Assembly (NCBI RefSeq): GCF_002813455.1
Contig: NZ_PHHE01000001.1
Span: forward strand, 1-64,000
DNA from: Pseudomonas baetica
GTDB taxonomy: Bacteria; Pseudomonadota; Gammaproteobacteria; Pseudomonadales; Pseudomonadaceae
Direction of reading: 5' to 3'
DNA length: 64,000 bases
Shown here: positions 44,589 through 56,108 of the stretch, in pieces
How positions within the stretch are numbered: the first letter of the stretch is position 1
Layout of the letters: every line of letters begins with the position of its first letter
Program-made: the position numbers and the translations under genes
Notes under the pieces: generated by a model
Told to the model about the DNA's origin: nothing
The model's database searches: none
The model's input: the letters and a program-made list of their open reading frames with translations, nothing else

Positions 44589-45629
44589 TCAAGGCGCCGG
44601 GTTCGGATGATCCTTGTGAATCGCCTCGATCCCCGCCAGCACTTCATCGGATAGCTTCAGATCAAAACTGGCAATGTTGCTGTCCAGTTGCGCAAGCGTC
44701 GTCGCACCAATGATGTTGCTGGTGACGAACGGTTGCTGAGTCACGAACGCCAGCGCCATTTGCGCTGGGTCCAGGCCATGTTCACGCGCCAGCGCCACGT
44801 AACGGCTGCACGCTGCTTCCGATTGTGGATTGAAGTAGCGGCTGAAGCGGCTGTAGAGACTCAGGCGGCCCTTCGGTGGGCGCGCGCCACCTTCGTACTT
44901 GCCCGAGAGGAAACCGAACGCCAGTGGCGAATAGGCGAGCAGGCCGCACTGTTCGCGGATGGCGATTTCCGCCAGACCGACTTCAAAGCTGCGGTTGAGC
45001 AGGTTGTAGGGGTTCTGGATCGACACCGCACGCGGCCAGCCACGGGCTTCGGCCAGGGCGAGGAAGCGCATGGTGCCCCACGGTGTTTCGTTGGACAGGC
45101 CGATGTGGCGGATCTTGCCGGCCTTCACCTGCTCATCGAGCGCTTCGAGGGTGTCTTCGAGCGGCGTGAGGTTGGCTTCGATCTTGTGTTTGTAGCCCAG
45201 CTGTCCGAAAAAGTTGGTGCTGCGCTCCGGCCAGTGCAACTGGTAGAGGTCGATGTAGTCGGTTTGCAGGCGCTTGAGGCTGGCATCTAGCGCTTCGGTG
45301 ATGTGCTGGCGATTGTGGCGCAGGTTTTTGTCGCGGATGTAGTCGATGGTGTTGCCGGGGCCGGCGATTTTGCTGGCAAGGATCCAGTCGGCGCGATCGC
45401 CACGGCTTTTGAAATAATTGCCGATGTAGCGCTCTGTGGTGGCGTAGGTGTCAGCTTTCGGTGGCACCGGATACATCTCGGCAGTGTCGATGAAATTGAT
45501 CCCGGCCTCTTTGGCCCGTTCTATCTGCGCGAAGGCTTCAGCTTCAGTGTTTTGCTCGCCCCAGGTCATGGTGCCGAGGCAGATTGCACTCACGTTCAGG
45601 TCGGTACGGCCTAGCTGGCGATAGTCCAT
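44589..45629 (-). CDS. tas: Aldo/keto reductase (Tas-like)
   Basis: 346 residues from ATG 45629 with AAGGAG six bases upstream; a longer frame to 45683 is rejected. TIM-barrel reductase with the tetrad: Asp and Tyr in FIDTAEMYP, Lys in ILASKIAG and His in YQLHWPE. The NADPH-binding end includes SPLAFGFLSGKY and NIIGATTLAQLDSNI. The NFFG insert and overall length match E. coli Tas. Cytoplasmic; the physiological substrate is unknown. Confidence 0.88.
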   Translation of the reverse strand: MDYRQLGRTDLNVSAICLGTMTWGEQNTEAEAFAQIERAKEAGINFIDTAEMYPVPPKADTYATTERYIGNYFKSRGDRADWILASKIAGPGNTIDYIRDKNLRHNRQHITEALDASLKRLQTDYIDLYQLHWPERSTNFFGQLGYKHKIEANLTPLEDTLEALDEQVKAGKIRHIGLSNETPWGTMRFLALAEARGWPRAVSIQNPYNLLNRSFEVGLAEIAIREQCGLLAYSPLAFGFLSGKYEGGARPPKGRLSLYSRFSRYFNPQSEAACSRYVALAREHGLDPAQMALAFVTQQPFVTSNIIGATTLAQLDSNIASFDLKLSDEVLAGIEAIHKDHPNPAP

Positions 45630-45804
45630 CAGGTGCTCCTTGGGCAAAACAATCATAAAAGCAGGTTGAATTATTTTTCGCAATCTGCATAATTGCCGAC
45701 CTCTTTCTGCAGTGGAAGTGATGCGCCGCCGCCGAAGAATCTTGCCGTTGAACGGACGCGCCGACCCGAGCCCCCGAAAGCGTCTGTATCCGGCTGCCTT
45801 TGAC

Positions 45805-45833
45805 TTGTCAAAGTACGCACTATTCAGTAAGAT
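45805..45833 (+). promoter_or_regulatory. Sigma-70 promoter of rplM-rpsI
   Basis: TTGTCA, a 17-base spacer, then TAAGAT, ending 41 bases before the rplM start. The untranslated leader contains CAGGGCGGCCCCTG, a short palindrome that may take part in ribosomal-protein feedback. Confidence 0.75.
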
Positions 45834-45874
45834 CCGCCGTCTAATTTACAGGGCGGCCCCTGAGGCTATAAAGA

Positions 45875-46303
45875 ATGAAAACTTTTACTGCTAAACCGGA
45901 AACAGTAAAGCGCGACTGGTTTGTCGTCGACGCTGCTGGTCAGACCCTGGGTCGTCTGGCCACCGAAATCGCGAGCCGTCTGCGTGGCAAGCACAAGCCT
46001 GAGTACACTCCTCACGTTGACACCGGCGACTACATCGTCGTAATCAACGCTGAGCAGATCCGTGTTACCGGCGCTAAAACCACTGACAAAATGTACTACT
46101 CCCACTCCGGTTTCCCGGGCGGCATCAAGTCGATCAACTTTGAAAAGCTGATCGCTAAAGCCCCTGAGCGCGTGATCGAGACCGCGGTTAAAGGCATGCT
46201 GCCTAAAAACCCACTGGGTCGCGACATGTACCGTAAGCTGAAAGTCTATGCGGGCGCTGCACACCCACATACTGCTCAGCAGCCCCAAGAACTGAAGTTT
46301 TAA
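45875..46303 (+). CDS. rplM: 50S ribosomal protein L13
   Basis: 142 residues, standard length. Recognised from [20 protein letters not shown], then [32 protein letters not shown] and [21 protein letters not shown]. An early-assembling 50S protein that binds 23S rRNA. Followed after 14 bases by rpsI; the two are co-transcribed in most proteobacteria. Confidence 0.98.
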   Translation: MKTFTAKPETVKRDWFVVDAAGQTLGRLATEIASRLRGKHKPEYTPHVDTGDYIVVINAEQIRVTGAKTTDKMYYSHSGFPGGIKSINFEKLIAKAPERVIETAVKGMLPKNPLGRDMYRKLKVYAGAAHPHTAQQPQELKF

Positions 46304-46317
46304 CGGAATAGTACATT

Positions 46318-46710
46318 ATGTCGGCGACTCAAAATTACGGCACTGGCCGTCGCAAGACCGCAACCGCACGCGTTTTCCTGCGTCCGGGTACTGGTAAGAT
46401 CTCCATCAACAACCGTTCGCTGGATAACTTCTTCGGCCGCGAAACTGCCCGCATGGTAGTTCGTCAGCCGCTGGAGCTGACCGAGACTGTCGAGAAGTTC
46501 GACATCTACGTCACCGTGATCGGTGGTGGTGTAAGTGGTCAAGCTGGCGCAATCCGCCACGGCATCACTCGCGCTCTGATGGACTACGACGAAACCCTGC
46601 GTGGCGCTCTGCGCAAAGCTGGCTTCGTTACTCGCGACGCCCGTGAAGTTGAACGTAAGAAAGTTGGTCTGCGTAAAGCGCGTAAGCGTCCGCAGTACTC
46701 GAAGCGTTAA
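46318..46710 (+). CDS. rpsI: 30S ribosomal protein S9
   Basis: 130 residues. Starts [20 protein letters not shown] and ends in the universally conserved basic tail [11 protein letters not shown], which contacts tRNA in the P site. Second gene of the rplM operon, closed by a terminator at 46734. Confidence 0.98.
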   Translation: MSATQNYGTGRRKTATARVFLRPGTGKISINNRSLDNFFGRETARMVVRQPLELTETVEKFDIYVTVIGGGVSGQAGAIRHGITRALMDYDETLRGALRKAGFVTRDAREVERKKVGLRKARKRPQYSKR

Positions 46711-46733
46711 TTTCGCTTCCACGTTCAAAAAGA

Positions 46734-46768
46734 ACGCCCGATTCCTCACGGAACCGGGCGTTTTTTTA
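46734..46768 (+). terminator. Rho-independent terminator of rplM-rpsI
   Basis: ACGCCCG / CGGGCGT stem with a 13-base loop followed by seven Ts, about 25 bases after the rpsI stop. Confidence 0.85.
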
Positions 46769-46981
46769 TGTCTGCGATTTATCAAAAGAATTGCGCTGTG
46801 ACAACTTGCCACATTCGTAGACCCCCTATACTGCAAGGCTTGAGGGTAAGAGCTCCGGGTAATTCCCTTGTCAGAATTGGGGCTTTTCATTACCATCTCG
46901 GCAAAATTTTTATAAGTAACATTGATTTATTTAGTAGATGCCTGATTTAACAGGCCACAAAAGCTGATGGGAGAGGACTGA

Positions 46982-47575
46982 ATGAGCAATGACGGCGTGA
47001 ATGCAGGCCGGCGTCGCTTCTTGGTAGCAGCCACATCCGTGGTGGGTGCTGCAGGAGCGGTGGGGGCTGCGGTCCCGTTCGTGGGGTCATGGTTTCCCAG
47101 TGCCAAGGCGAAAGCCGCCGGTGCACCGGTGAAAGTGAATGTCAGCAAGATCGAGCCAGGACAGCAGATGATTGCTGAGTGGCGCGGCCAGCCGGTGTTC
47201 ATTGTCCGCCGTACTGCGGAAATCCTGGGGAATCTCAAGAAGATCGAGGGCCAGCTCTCCGATCCAACCTCCAAAAACTCCACGCAACCCACCTATGTCG
47301 ACCCTGAAGTGCGATCGATCAAGCCGGAAATTCTCCTGCTGATCGGGATCTGCACGCACTTGGGTTGCTCACCGACCTTCCGTCCCGAGGTGGCACCTGC
47401 GGATCTGGGTAAAGACTGGGTAGGTGGTTATTTCTGCCCTTGCCACGGTTCCCACTACGATCTGGCTGGCCGCGTCTACAAGTCGCAACCTGCGCCTTTG
47501 AACCTGCCAGTTCCCCCGCATTCCTATGAGACCGATGACCTGATTGTCATTGGCGTCGATACGGAGAAAGCGTGA
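46982..47575 (+). CDS. petA: Ubiquinol-cytochrome c reductase Rieske iron-sulfur subunit
   Basis: 197 residues. Starts with a twin-arginine-type anchor (GRRRFLVAATSVVG) and a membrane helix. The 2Fe-2S cluster is held by CTHLGC and CPCHGSHYD. It carries electrons from ubiquinol to cytochrome c1 in complex III on the periplasmic face of the inner membrane. The stop overlaps the start of petB by 4 bases (GTGATGAG region), consistent with an operon petABC. Confidence 0.96.
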   Translation: MSNDGVNAGRRRFLVAATSVVGAAGAVGAAVPFVGSWFPSAKAKAAGAPVKVNVSKIEPGQQMIAEWRGQPVFIVRRTAEILGNLKKIEGQLSDPTSKNSTQPTYVDPEVRSIKPEILLLIGICTHLGCSPTFRPEVAPADLGKDWVGGYFCPCHGSHYDLAGRVYKSQPAPLNLPVPPHSYETDDLIVIGVDTEKA

Positions 47576-48786
47576 TGAGCAAGTTCATGGATTGGGTGGA
47601 TGCGCGCTTCCCTGCGACCAAAATGTGGGAAGACCATCTCAGCAAGTATTACGCTCCAAAAAACTTCAACTTCTTCTATTTCTTCGGCTCGCTGGCGCTG
47701 CTGGTCCTGGTTAACCAGATCGTCACCGGTGTCTGGCTGACGATGAGCTACACACCGTCGGCAGAAGAAGCGTTCGCTTCCGTCGAATACATCATGCGCG
47801 ACGTCGAGTACGGCTCGATCCTGCGTCTGTTGCACTCAACCGGCGCTTCGGCGTTCTTCATCGTGGTCTATCTGCACATGTTCCGTGGCTTGCTCTACGG
47901 TTCGTACCAGAAGCCGCGTGAGCTGGTCTGGGTATTCGGCATGCTGATTTATCTGGCGCTGATGGCCGAAGCATTCATGGGGTATCTGCTGCCGTGGGGC
48001 CAGATGTCCTACTGGGGCGCCCAGGTGATCATCTCGCTGTTTGGCGCGATTCCAGTCATCGGCAACGACCTGACGCAGTGGATTCGTGGTGACTACCTGA
48101 TCTCGGGGATCACCCTGAACCGCTTCTTTGCCTTGCACGTCGTGGCCCTGCCGATCGTGATTCTCGGTCTGGTGGTGTTGCACATTCTGGCACTGCACGA
48201 AGTCGGCTCGAACAACCCTGACGGCGTCGATATCAAGAAGCACAAAGACGAAAACGGCATCCCGCTGGATGGCATTGCCTTCCACCCTTACTACACCGTG
48301 AAAGACATTGTCGGTGTCGTGGTGTTCCTGTTCATCTTCTGTTTTATTGTGTTCTTCTTCCCGGAAATGGGCGGCTACTTCCTCGAAAAACCAAACTTTG
48401 AACCGGCCAACCCGTTCAAGACACCTGAGCACATTGCGCCGGTTTGGTATTTCACACCGTTCTACGCGATTCTGCGGGCGATCCCGGACAAACTTATGGG
48501 CGTTATCGCCATGGGCGCGGCGATTGCGGTGCTGTTTGTCCTGCCATGGCTCGACCGCAGCCCGGTCAAATCGATGCGCTACAAAGGCTGGATGAGCAAA
48601 ATCTGGCTGCTGGTGTTCTGCGTTTCGTTCGTCATCCTCGGCATTCTGGGTGTGTTAGCCCCGACGCCGGAGCGAACCTTGTTGTCGCAGGTCTGCACCT
48701 TCCTGTACTTCGCCTACTTCATTCTGATGCCGTTCTACACCAGGCTCGAGAAGACCAAACCGGTTCCGGAAAGGGTGACTGGCTGA
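47572..48786 (+). CDS. petB: Cytochrome b subunit of the bc1 complex
   Basis: 404 residues, eight membrane helices expected. The haem-ligand histidine pairs lie in the helices around LRLLHSTGASAFFIVVYLHMFRG and RFFALHVVALPIVILGLVVLHI. The quinol-oxidation site shows PVWYFTPFYA (PEWY-like; here the motif reads PVWY, as known in many gamma-proteobacteria). It catalyses the Q cycle. The stop overlaps the petC start by one base. Confidence 0.96.
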   Translation: MMSKFMDWVDARFPATKMWEDHLSKYYAPKNFNFFYFFGSLALLVLVNQIVTGVWLTMSYTPSAEEAFASVEYIMRDVEYGSILRLLHSTGASAFFIVVYLHMFRGLLYGSYQKPRELVWVFGMLIYLALMAEAFMGYLLPWGQMSYWGAQVIISLFGAIPVIGNDLTQWIRGDYLISGITLNRFFALHVVALPIVILGLVVLHILALHEVGSNNPDGVDIKKHKDENGIPLDGIAFHPYYTVKDIVGVVVFLFIFCFIVFFFPEMGGYFLEKPNFEPANPFKTPEHIAPVWYFTPFYAILRAIPDKLMGVIAMGAAIAVLFVLPWLDRSPVKSMRYKGWMSKIWLLVFCVSFVILGILGVLAPTPERTLLSQVCTFLYFAYFILMPFYTRLEKTKPVPERVTG

Positions 48787-49568
48787 TGAAAAAGTTATTT
48801 TTTGCTCTGATTTTTGCTGCGCTGCCTGTGCTGTCCTTCGCCGCTGAACATGGTGGTCCAGAGCTGGAAAAGGTCGACATCGACGTTTCCGACAAGGCTG
48901 CCCTGCAAGATGGTGCGCGCACTTTTGCCAACTACTGCATGGGTTGCCACAGTGCCAAGTTCCAGCGTTACGAGCGGGTTGCCGATGATCTCGGTGTGCC
49001 GCATGAGCTGATGCTGGAGAAGCTTGTGTTCACGGGGGCCAAGATCGGTGATCACATGAACATCGGCATGCAACCGGCCGACGCCAAGACCTGGTTTGGC
49101 GCTGCGCCACCGGATCTGACGCTGGTGGCACGCGTGCGTGGCACTGACTGGCTGTACGGTTACCTGAAGTCGTTCTACGAAGATCCGGCGCGTCCGTGGG
49201 GCGTGAACAACAAGGTTTTCCCGAACGTCGGTATGCCTAACGTGCTGGTCGGCCTGCAAGGTCGACAGGTGGTGGGTTGCAAGCAGGTGCAGATCGTCGA
49301 AGACGGCAAGAAGCAATATGATCCGCTGACCGGTACGCCGTTGACACATGAAGCGTGCGATCAGTTGACCATCGTGCCGAAAACCGGTGCTCTTAACGAA
49401 GAGCAGTTCGATGAGAAGGTCAAGAATCTGGTAACCTTCCTGGCTTACTCGGCTAACCCGGTTAAGCTGCAACATCAGCGCATCGGTACTTACGTCTTGC
49501 TGTACCTGGCGTTCTTCTTTGTGTTCGCCTACCTGCTCAAGCGTGAATACTGGAAAGACGTGCACTGA
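48786..49568 (+). CDS. petC: Cytochrome c1 subunit of the bc1 complex
   Basis: 260 residues from ATG 48786. A signal peptide (MKKLFFALIFAALPVLSFAA), haem-c motif CMGCH near residue 55, distal Met ligand probably in NVGMPNVL, and a C-terminal membrane anchor (GTYVLLYLAFFFVFAYLLKREYW). It passes electrons to soluble cytochromes. Last gene of petABC; followed by a large hairpin terminator. Confidence 0.95.
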   Translation: MKKLFFALIFAALPVLSFAAEHGGPELEKVDIDVSDKAALQDGARTFANYCMGCHSAKFQRYERVADDLGVPHELMLEKLVFTGAKIGDHMNIGMQPADAKTWFGAAPPDLTLVARVRGTDWLYGYLKSFYEDPARPWGVNNKVFPNVGMPNVLVGLQGRQVVGCKQVQIVEDGKKQYDPLTGTPLTHEACDQLTIVPKTGALNEEQFDEKVKNLVTFLAYSANPVKLQHQRIGTYVLLYLAFFFVFAYLLKREYWKDVH

Positions 49569-49592
49569 TACGCTTCAAGCATTGCTGTTAAT

Positions 49593-49677
49593 CGCGCGCG
49601 CCCAAGGGCGTCTCCAATAGCGCAACGTCTGGCCAGCCAGGTGTTGCGGGAGGCGCCCTCTGGGCGCGCGCGTTTTT
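49593..49677 (+). terminator. Large nested hairpin terminator after petABC
   Basis: Outer arms GCGCGCGCCCAAGGGCG / CGCCCTCTGGGCGCGCGC enclose an inner stem CGCAAC / GTTGCG whose loop holds a CTGGC/GCCAG palindrome; TTTTT follows. Together they make an unusually long GC-rich structure, 25 bases after petC and before sspA. Confidence 0.78.
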
Positions 49678-49714
49678 CCGGTTCCGATAATTTCAACAAG
49701 CGAGGAGGATCGCC

Positions 49715-50332
49715 ATGGGCGTGACCAATCGGTTGGCCTGTTACTCCGACCCCGCCGACCACTATTCCCACCGAGTGCGCATCGTGCTTGCAGAGAAGGG
49801 TGTCAGCGCCGAAATCATTTACGTGGAAGCTGGTCGCCAGCCGCCTAAACTGATTGAGGTGAACCCTTACGGAAGCCTGCCCACGCTGGTCGATCGCGAC
49901 TTGGCGTTGTGGGAGTCGACCGTGGTGATGGAATATCTGGATGAGCGTTACCCGCACCCGCCGTTGATGCCGGTTTATCCGGTGGCGCGTGCCAACAGTC
50001 GTCTGCTGATTCACCGTATTCAGCGCGACTGGTGTGGTCTGGTGGATCTGATTCTTGATCCGAAGTCCAAAGAGGCCGCGCGAGTCGTGGCGCGCAAGGA
50101 ATTGCGTGAAAGCCTGACGGGCGTGTCGCCGCTGTTTGCCGACAAGCCGTTTTTCCTCAGTGAGGAACAAAGTCTGGTGGATTGCTGCCTATTGCCAATA
50201 CTCTGGCGTTTGCCGATTCTGGGTATTGAACTGCCGCGGCCGGCCAAGCCGCTGCTTGATTATATGGAGCGCCAGTTTGCGCGTGAGGCTTTCCAGGCGA
50301 GTCTGTCTGGTGTCGAACGCGATATGCGCTAA
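49715..50332 (+). CDS. sspA: Stringent starvation protein A
   Basis: 205 residues with a glutathione-S-transferase fold: an N-terminal thioredoxin-like domain ([23 protein letters not shown], then [20 protein letters not shown]) and a helical C-terminal domain ([20 protein letters not shown]). SspA binds RNA polymerase and modulates stress and virulence transcription; it lacks GST activity in E. coli. AGGAGG lies upstream. It forms an operon with sspB, 16 bases downstream. Confidence 0.95.
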   Translation: MGVTNRLACYSDPADHYSHRVRIVLAEKGVSAEIIYVEAGRQPPKLIEVNPYGSLPTLVDRDLALWESTVVMEYLDERYPHPPLMPVYPVARANSRLLIHRIQRDWCGLVDLILDPKSKEAARVVARKELRESLTGVSPLFADKPFFLSEEQSLVDCCLLPILWRLPILGIELPRPAKPLLDYMERQFAREAFQASLSGVERDMR

Positions 50333-50348
50333 GGCTTAAGGAGCCGCT

Positions 50349-50762
50349 ATGAACTCCAGTCGACCTTATCTGGTCCGCGCGCTCTACGAGTGGATTGTGG
50401 ATAACGATTGCACCCCGCACATGCTGGTCAATTCCGAATACCCGGCGGTGCAAGTGCCACAGGGTTTTGCCAGCGACGGGCAGATTGTCCTGAACATCTC
50501 GCCTAGTGCCGTGCGCCACTTGCATATGGACAACGACGTGGTGACCTTCGAAGGTCGCTTCGGTGGTGTTCCGCACAGTCTGTACGTGCCGATCAGCGCG
50601 ATCCTGGGTATTTATGCCCGGGAGAACGGTCAGGGCATGGTGTTCGATATCGAGTCGCCGATGGATGACGAAGACGATATCGAACCGGATGATGATCTGC
50701 CGCCACCGGACAGCGAGCCACCGCGCCCAAGCGGCCGGCCAAGTCTGAAAGTGGTGAAATAA
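50349..50762 (+). CDS. sspB: ClpXP protease adaptor SspB
   Basis: 137 residues. The substrate-binding domain (RPYLVRALYEWIVDNDCTPH and VLNISPSAVRHLHMDND) recognises ssrA-tagged proteins. After an acidic flexible linker (MDDEDDIEPDDDLPPPD) a short C-terminal tail RPSLKVVK docks on ClpX. Second gene of the sspAB operon. Confidence 0.95.
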   Translation: MNSSRPYLVRALYEWIVDNDCTPHMLVNSEYPAVQVPQGFASDGQIVLNISPSAVRHLHMDNDVVTFEGRFGGVPHSLYVPISAILGIYARENGQGMVFDIESPMDDEDDIEPDDDLPPPDSEPPRPSGRPSLKVVK

Positions 50763-50764
50763 AA

Positions 50765-50796
50765 AAAAGGCGATCCTGATGGATCGCCTTTTTTAT
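50765..50796 (+). terminator. Terminator of sspAB
   Basis: AAAAGGCGATCC / GGATCGCCTTTT stem with a four-base loop and T-run. It also serves the convergent dolP gene because A-runs precede the stem. Confidence 0.88.
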
Positions 50797-50819
50797 TGCC
50801 TTATCCTGCATGGGTGTCG

Positions 50820-52451
<1,632 letters not shown>

Positions 52452-52452
<1 letters not shown>

Positions 52453-54263
52453 CAGCGCGGGGTATCCGGCAGACGCTGAATCTGACCGCTGACAAACTGC
52501 GCCCAAGGCAACTGGCGTACAACACGCTGGGTCTGGGTCATGCCGAGGCTACCCGACTGACCTTCGATGCGGCTGTCCGGCAGGGCTTTGAGTTGGCCCA
52601 GACGCGGTGCCAGACGGTAAGCGTCGACGCCCATGGCGTACAGGCGGCCAAGGCTGCCGGCAGCTTGTGGCCACTGTGCCGTGACTTGCTGGCGCAACGG
52701 ATCATTGGCTTCCAGCAACCACGGGGTTTCGCAGAAGCGGATGCCGTTCATGTCGTTGTACTGGTTCACGTCGCCGCTGGCGCTGTAAACGTGCGAGGTC
52801 GCATAAACGGGTACGTCGCCGGCGTACTGGAAGTTCAGAGTCGGCTTGATCTGCTGTGCTTGTTGTGGCGTTGCAGCAAGGAAGATGAATTCGATGTCCT
52901 GGCGACGCGAAGGCTGTGCGGCGACATTGGTGCCGGCAGCGTTTTGCAGGCTCTTGGCGCGGGCTTCACTCTGGCGCAGCTGGAACATGTCGGCGATTTG
53001 TTGCGCCAGTTGCACGGGCTGATCAACACGTTCGGTGGCAACGATGCTGCCGCCATTGGCTTGCCAGTCCTGGCTGAAGGCGCGCAGCACGCGGTCGCCC
53101 CATTCGCCTTTCGGCACCATGATGGCTGCGCGGTGCAGGCCATCGGCGCGGGCGCGACGGGAGACTTCACGGGCTTCGTCTTCAGCTGCCAGGCCAAACT
53201 GGAACAACTGCGCCGGGCCTTGATCGCCTTCGCTGTAGTTCAGCGCCAGCGTGGTGATCGGCAGTTGCGGGCGGGTGCTCAATTGCTTGACCAGGGGTTT
53301 TTCCAGTGGGCCGACAACCAGTTGCACACCGTCAGCCTGGGCCTTGCGGTAGAGCTCGTCCATCGAAGTCAGTTTCGAGCTGTCATAGAACACGATGGCT
53401 GGCGGCTTTTGCCCAGCCTGTTGGGCCTGATAGTGCGCAGCCATGAAGCCTTCACGCAGCGCTTTACCGACCGCAGCCAGCTGGCCGTCTTGTGGCAGCA
53501 GCAAGGCGATTTTGCTCAGCGGCTGGCTGGCCAGTTCCTTGAGTTTGGTCAGCGGTAGCGGCAGGTTGATGGCGGCCGGGTGTTTTGGGTTCTGCGCGCG
53601 CCAGGTATCGATCGCGGCTTGCTGTTGTTCCAGCGTGCCAGCGGTTTTCACGGCTTGTGCCAAAGCCATCCAGCCGCCGAGGTCGTCGGTGGTGTTTGGT
53701 TGCAATTGGTCAGTTGGCAGGGAGGCGATCAAGGTCCAGATCGCTTCATGGTTCTTGCTCGCGGCTTCGCCTTGCAGCATCGGCGCAATGAAGATGCGCT
53801 CGCGGGCTGCCGCCAGCGTCTGGCCATCGGCTTCCAGGGCACGGGCGTGCACGGTGCCGGTGCGAACCTGTTGCTCTTGCGGCATCTCACCCAGTTTTTG
53901 CAGGCTTGGGTGGCTCAGGGCGGTCAGCGCGGCTTTCGGCTGATTGCGGGTCATGGCCAGTTCGGCGGCCAGGGTGTTGGCGAAAATCTGCTGCCCCGGC
54001 TTGAGTTGCTCGATGGGCACCTGTTGCAGGATTTGCGCGGACTGCCCGGCATTGCCCTGGCGATAAGCCAGATCTGCTGCGCTCAAGCGCAACAGGGCGG
54101 CTTTTTCCGGGGTTTTAGCCTGGCTAGCCTGTTCGAGCAGTTGCTCGATGCTGGCATCCGGAGTCCGTGGAAGTTCGCCAAGGCTGGAGGAAGGGGAGCT
54201 GGCGCAAGCCGCCAACAAGGCAGCGAGGCAGAGGGCAGTGAACAGCCGCAGGCAAGCGATCAT
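52452..54263 (-). CDS. lpoA: Lipoprotein activator of penicillin-binding protein 1A, LpoA
   Basis: 603 residues. Lipobox LAAC (Cys20), a helical TPR-like N-terminal domain (about 40-250) and a C-terminal domain of the periplasmic-binding-protein fold (KIALLLPQDGQLAAVGKALREG onward). LpoA reaches through the wall from the outer membrane to stimulate PBP1A. It is divergent from rsmI, as in E. coli and P. aeruginosa. Confidence 0.94.
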
Positions 54264-54473
54264 GTAAGTGTTCCTGATACTCGATCAAATTAGCGTGGAA
54301 TTGTACCCAAGCACTGGCCGGGGCGCGATGTTACTGGCGTGAATCGGTCAATTTAGCTGGAGTAAATGTTGCGGAGCCGCACAACTGCGCGCAAAACCAT
54401 GGGCGGGCAGAGCGCATCGCAAGCCTCGTGACGCGTTACAATGCTGGCTTTTACCGATCATGAGGTGTGCGCT

Positions 54474-55346
54474 TTGACTGCTCCAGGTCCTTTGAATTCC
54501 GCTGCTGGCTCGCTTTATGTGGTGGCGACGCCCATCGGCAACCTGGACGACATCAGTGCCCGGGCACTGAAAATCCTTCGGGAGGTGGCGCTGATCGCTG
54601 CCGAAGACACGCGTCACTCCCAGCGACTGATGCAGCACTTCGGTATTTCCACGCCGTTGGCTGCTTGCCATGAGCATAACGAAAGAGATGAAGGTAGCCG
54701 TTTTATTACCCGTTTGCTGGCGGGTGACAACGTCGCACTGATTTCCGATGCCGGTACGCCGCTGATTTCCGATCCGGGCTATCACCTGGTCCGTCAGGCC
54801 CGTGCCGCCGGAATCAACGTGGTGCCGGTGCCTGGCGCCTGTGCCTTGATCGCCGCGTTGTCGGCGGCGGGGCTGCCTTCTGATCGCTTTATCTTTGAAG
54901 GTTTCCTGCCGGCCAAGTCGGTCGGGCGCAAGGCGCGCCTGGAAGCGGTCAAAGAAGAACCGCGCACGCTGATCTTCTACGAAGCGCCGCATCGAATTCT
55001 TGAATGCCTGCAGGATATGGAGGCGGTATTCGGTGGTGAGCGCCAGGCTTTGCTGGCTCGGGAGATAACCAAAACCTTCGAAACGCTCAAGGGCCTGCCC
55101 TTGGCCGAACTGCGTGCGTTCGTCGAGTCCGACAGCAATCAACAGCGCGGTGAGTGCGTGGTATTGGTCGCAGGCTGGACGGCGCCTGAGTCCGAAGACG
55201 CCGTCAGCAGCGAGGCGATGCGCATCCTCAATCTGTTGCTTGAAGAGATGCCGCTCAAGCGTGCCGCAGCGCTCGCAGCGCAGATTACCGGTGAGCGCAA
55301 AAACGTGCTGTATCAGGTCGCGCTGGATAAGCAGAAAGACGTGTAA
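54474..55346 (+). CDS. rsmI: 16S rRNA 2'-O-ribose C1402 methyltransferase RsmI
   Basis: Methylates C1402 of 16S rRNA. The start is best placed at TTG 54474, six bases after GAGGTG, giving 290 residues (LTAPGPLNSAAG, first residue Met). The in-frame ATG at 54441 has no ribosome-binding site and lies inside a likely -10 box (TACAAT, 54437-54442). Family motifs: YVVATPIGNLDDISARAL, AAEDTRHS, SDAGTPLISDPGYHLV, PVPGACALIAALSAAGLP and FYEAPHRI, then a C-terminal GEVKNVLY-like GERKNVLYQVAL. It is divergent from lpoA. Confidence 0.93.
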   Translation: MTAPGPLNSAAGSLYVVATPIGNLDDISARALKILREVALIAAEDTRHSQRLMQHFGISTPLAACHEHNERDEGSRFITRLLAGDNVALISDAGTPLISDPGYHLVRQARAAGINVVPVPGACALIAALSAAGLPSDRFIFEGFLPAKSVGRKARLEAVKEEPRTLIFYEAPHRILECLQDMEAVFGGERQALLAREITKTFETLKGLPLAELRAFVESDSNQQRGECVVLVAGWTAPESEDAVSSEAMRILNLLLEEMPLKRAAALAAQITGERKNVLYQVALDKQKDV

Positions 55347-55419
55347 GCCGTCGCCCATAGCGGTCTTGAGGCTTTTAGCGCTTGTTCTTCGGCCGCTCTG
55401 CCGTTAACCTTCGCGGCGG

Positions 55420-55774
55420 AGAGTCGATCGGACAGTCGCTGCCCTCTATGAAAATTAGGGGGGGGAGGAAAGTCCGGGCTCCATAGGGCGAAGTGCCAGG
55501 TAATGCCTGGGAGGCGTGAGCCTACGGAAAGTGCCACAGAAAATAACCGCCTAAGCGCTTCGGCGCCGGTAAGGGTGAAAAGGTGCGGTAAGAGCGCACC
55601 GCACGTCTGGCAACAGTTCGTGGCTAGGTAAACCCCACTTGGAGCAAGACCAAATAGGGTCCCAAGGCGTGGCCCGCGCTGGGACCGGGTAGGTTGCTAA
55701 AGATGTCCAGTGATGGCCATCGTAGACGAATGACTGTTCAAGACAGAACCCGGCTTACAGATCGACTCTCCACC
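55420..55774 (+). ncRNA. rnpB: RNase P RNA, bacterial type A
   Basis: The catalytic RNA that trims the 5' leader from pre-tRNAs. Recognised by paired ends GAGAGTCGATC / GATCGACTCTC and by universal core segments: GAGGAAAGTCCGGGCTCCAT (CR-I), GGTAAGGGTGAAAAGGTGCG, ACAGTTCGTG and AGAACCCGGCTTACAG near the 3' end. The length of about 355 nt fits Pseudomonas RNase P RNA. A TTGTTC / TTAACC promoter-like pair lies 15-40 bases upstream. It sits between rsmI and mraZ, its usual place in Pseudomonas. Confidence 0.96.
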
Positions 55775-56071
55775 TTTTTCTTTCCCTGCTGGAATCTGTG
55801 GCACCAGGGCTGTGTATGATCAGCAGGCCTGCGCTGAAAGTTCGGCAGCGGCAAATGCAGTAATAGCCATTTCCCACCTTGCTTCAATCAACAGCAGAAG
55901 CGCTTTTGTAATACCGAAAAAATCTTACTCTTAACAAATTACTTTAACTTTCGAGCGCAGCTTTCAGTGCTGCATCAAGTTATTGGTCAGTTGGCACCGC
56001 CAGATTCTCGTTACACCTCCTTTTATGCTCCTAAATCTCCGTTCTGTAAGGGTTTTCCTTTAATCCGCGCC

Positions 56072-56101
56072 TTGACGGTGTGGTGGGCGCATTCCTATAG
56101 T
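56072..56101 (+). promoter_or_regulatory. Sigma-70 promoter of the dcw cluster
   Basis: TTGACG, an 18-base spacer, then TATAGT, about 75 bases before mraZ. The roughly 295 bases between rnpB and this promoter are A/T-richer than their surroundings and hold no gene that I can support. Confidence 0.8.
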
Positions 56102-56108
56102 GTGCGCA

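Noticed and set aside
54348..55358. 336-codon minus-strand frame
   Set aside because: Antisense to rsmI, which carries all family motifs.
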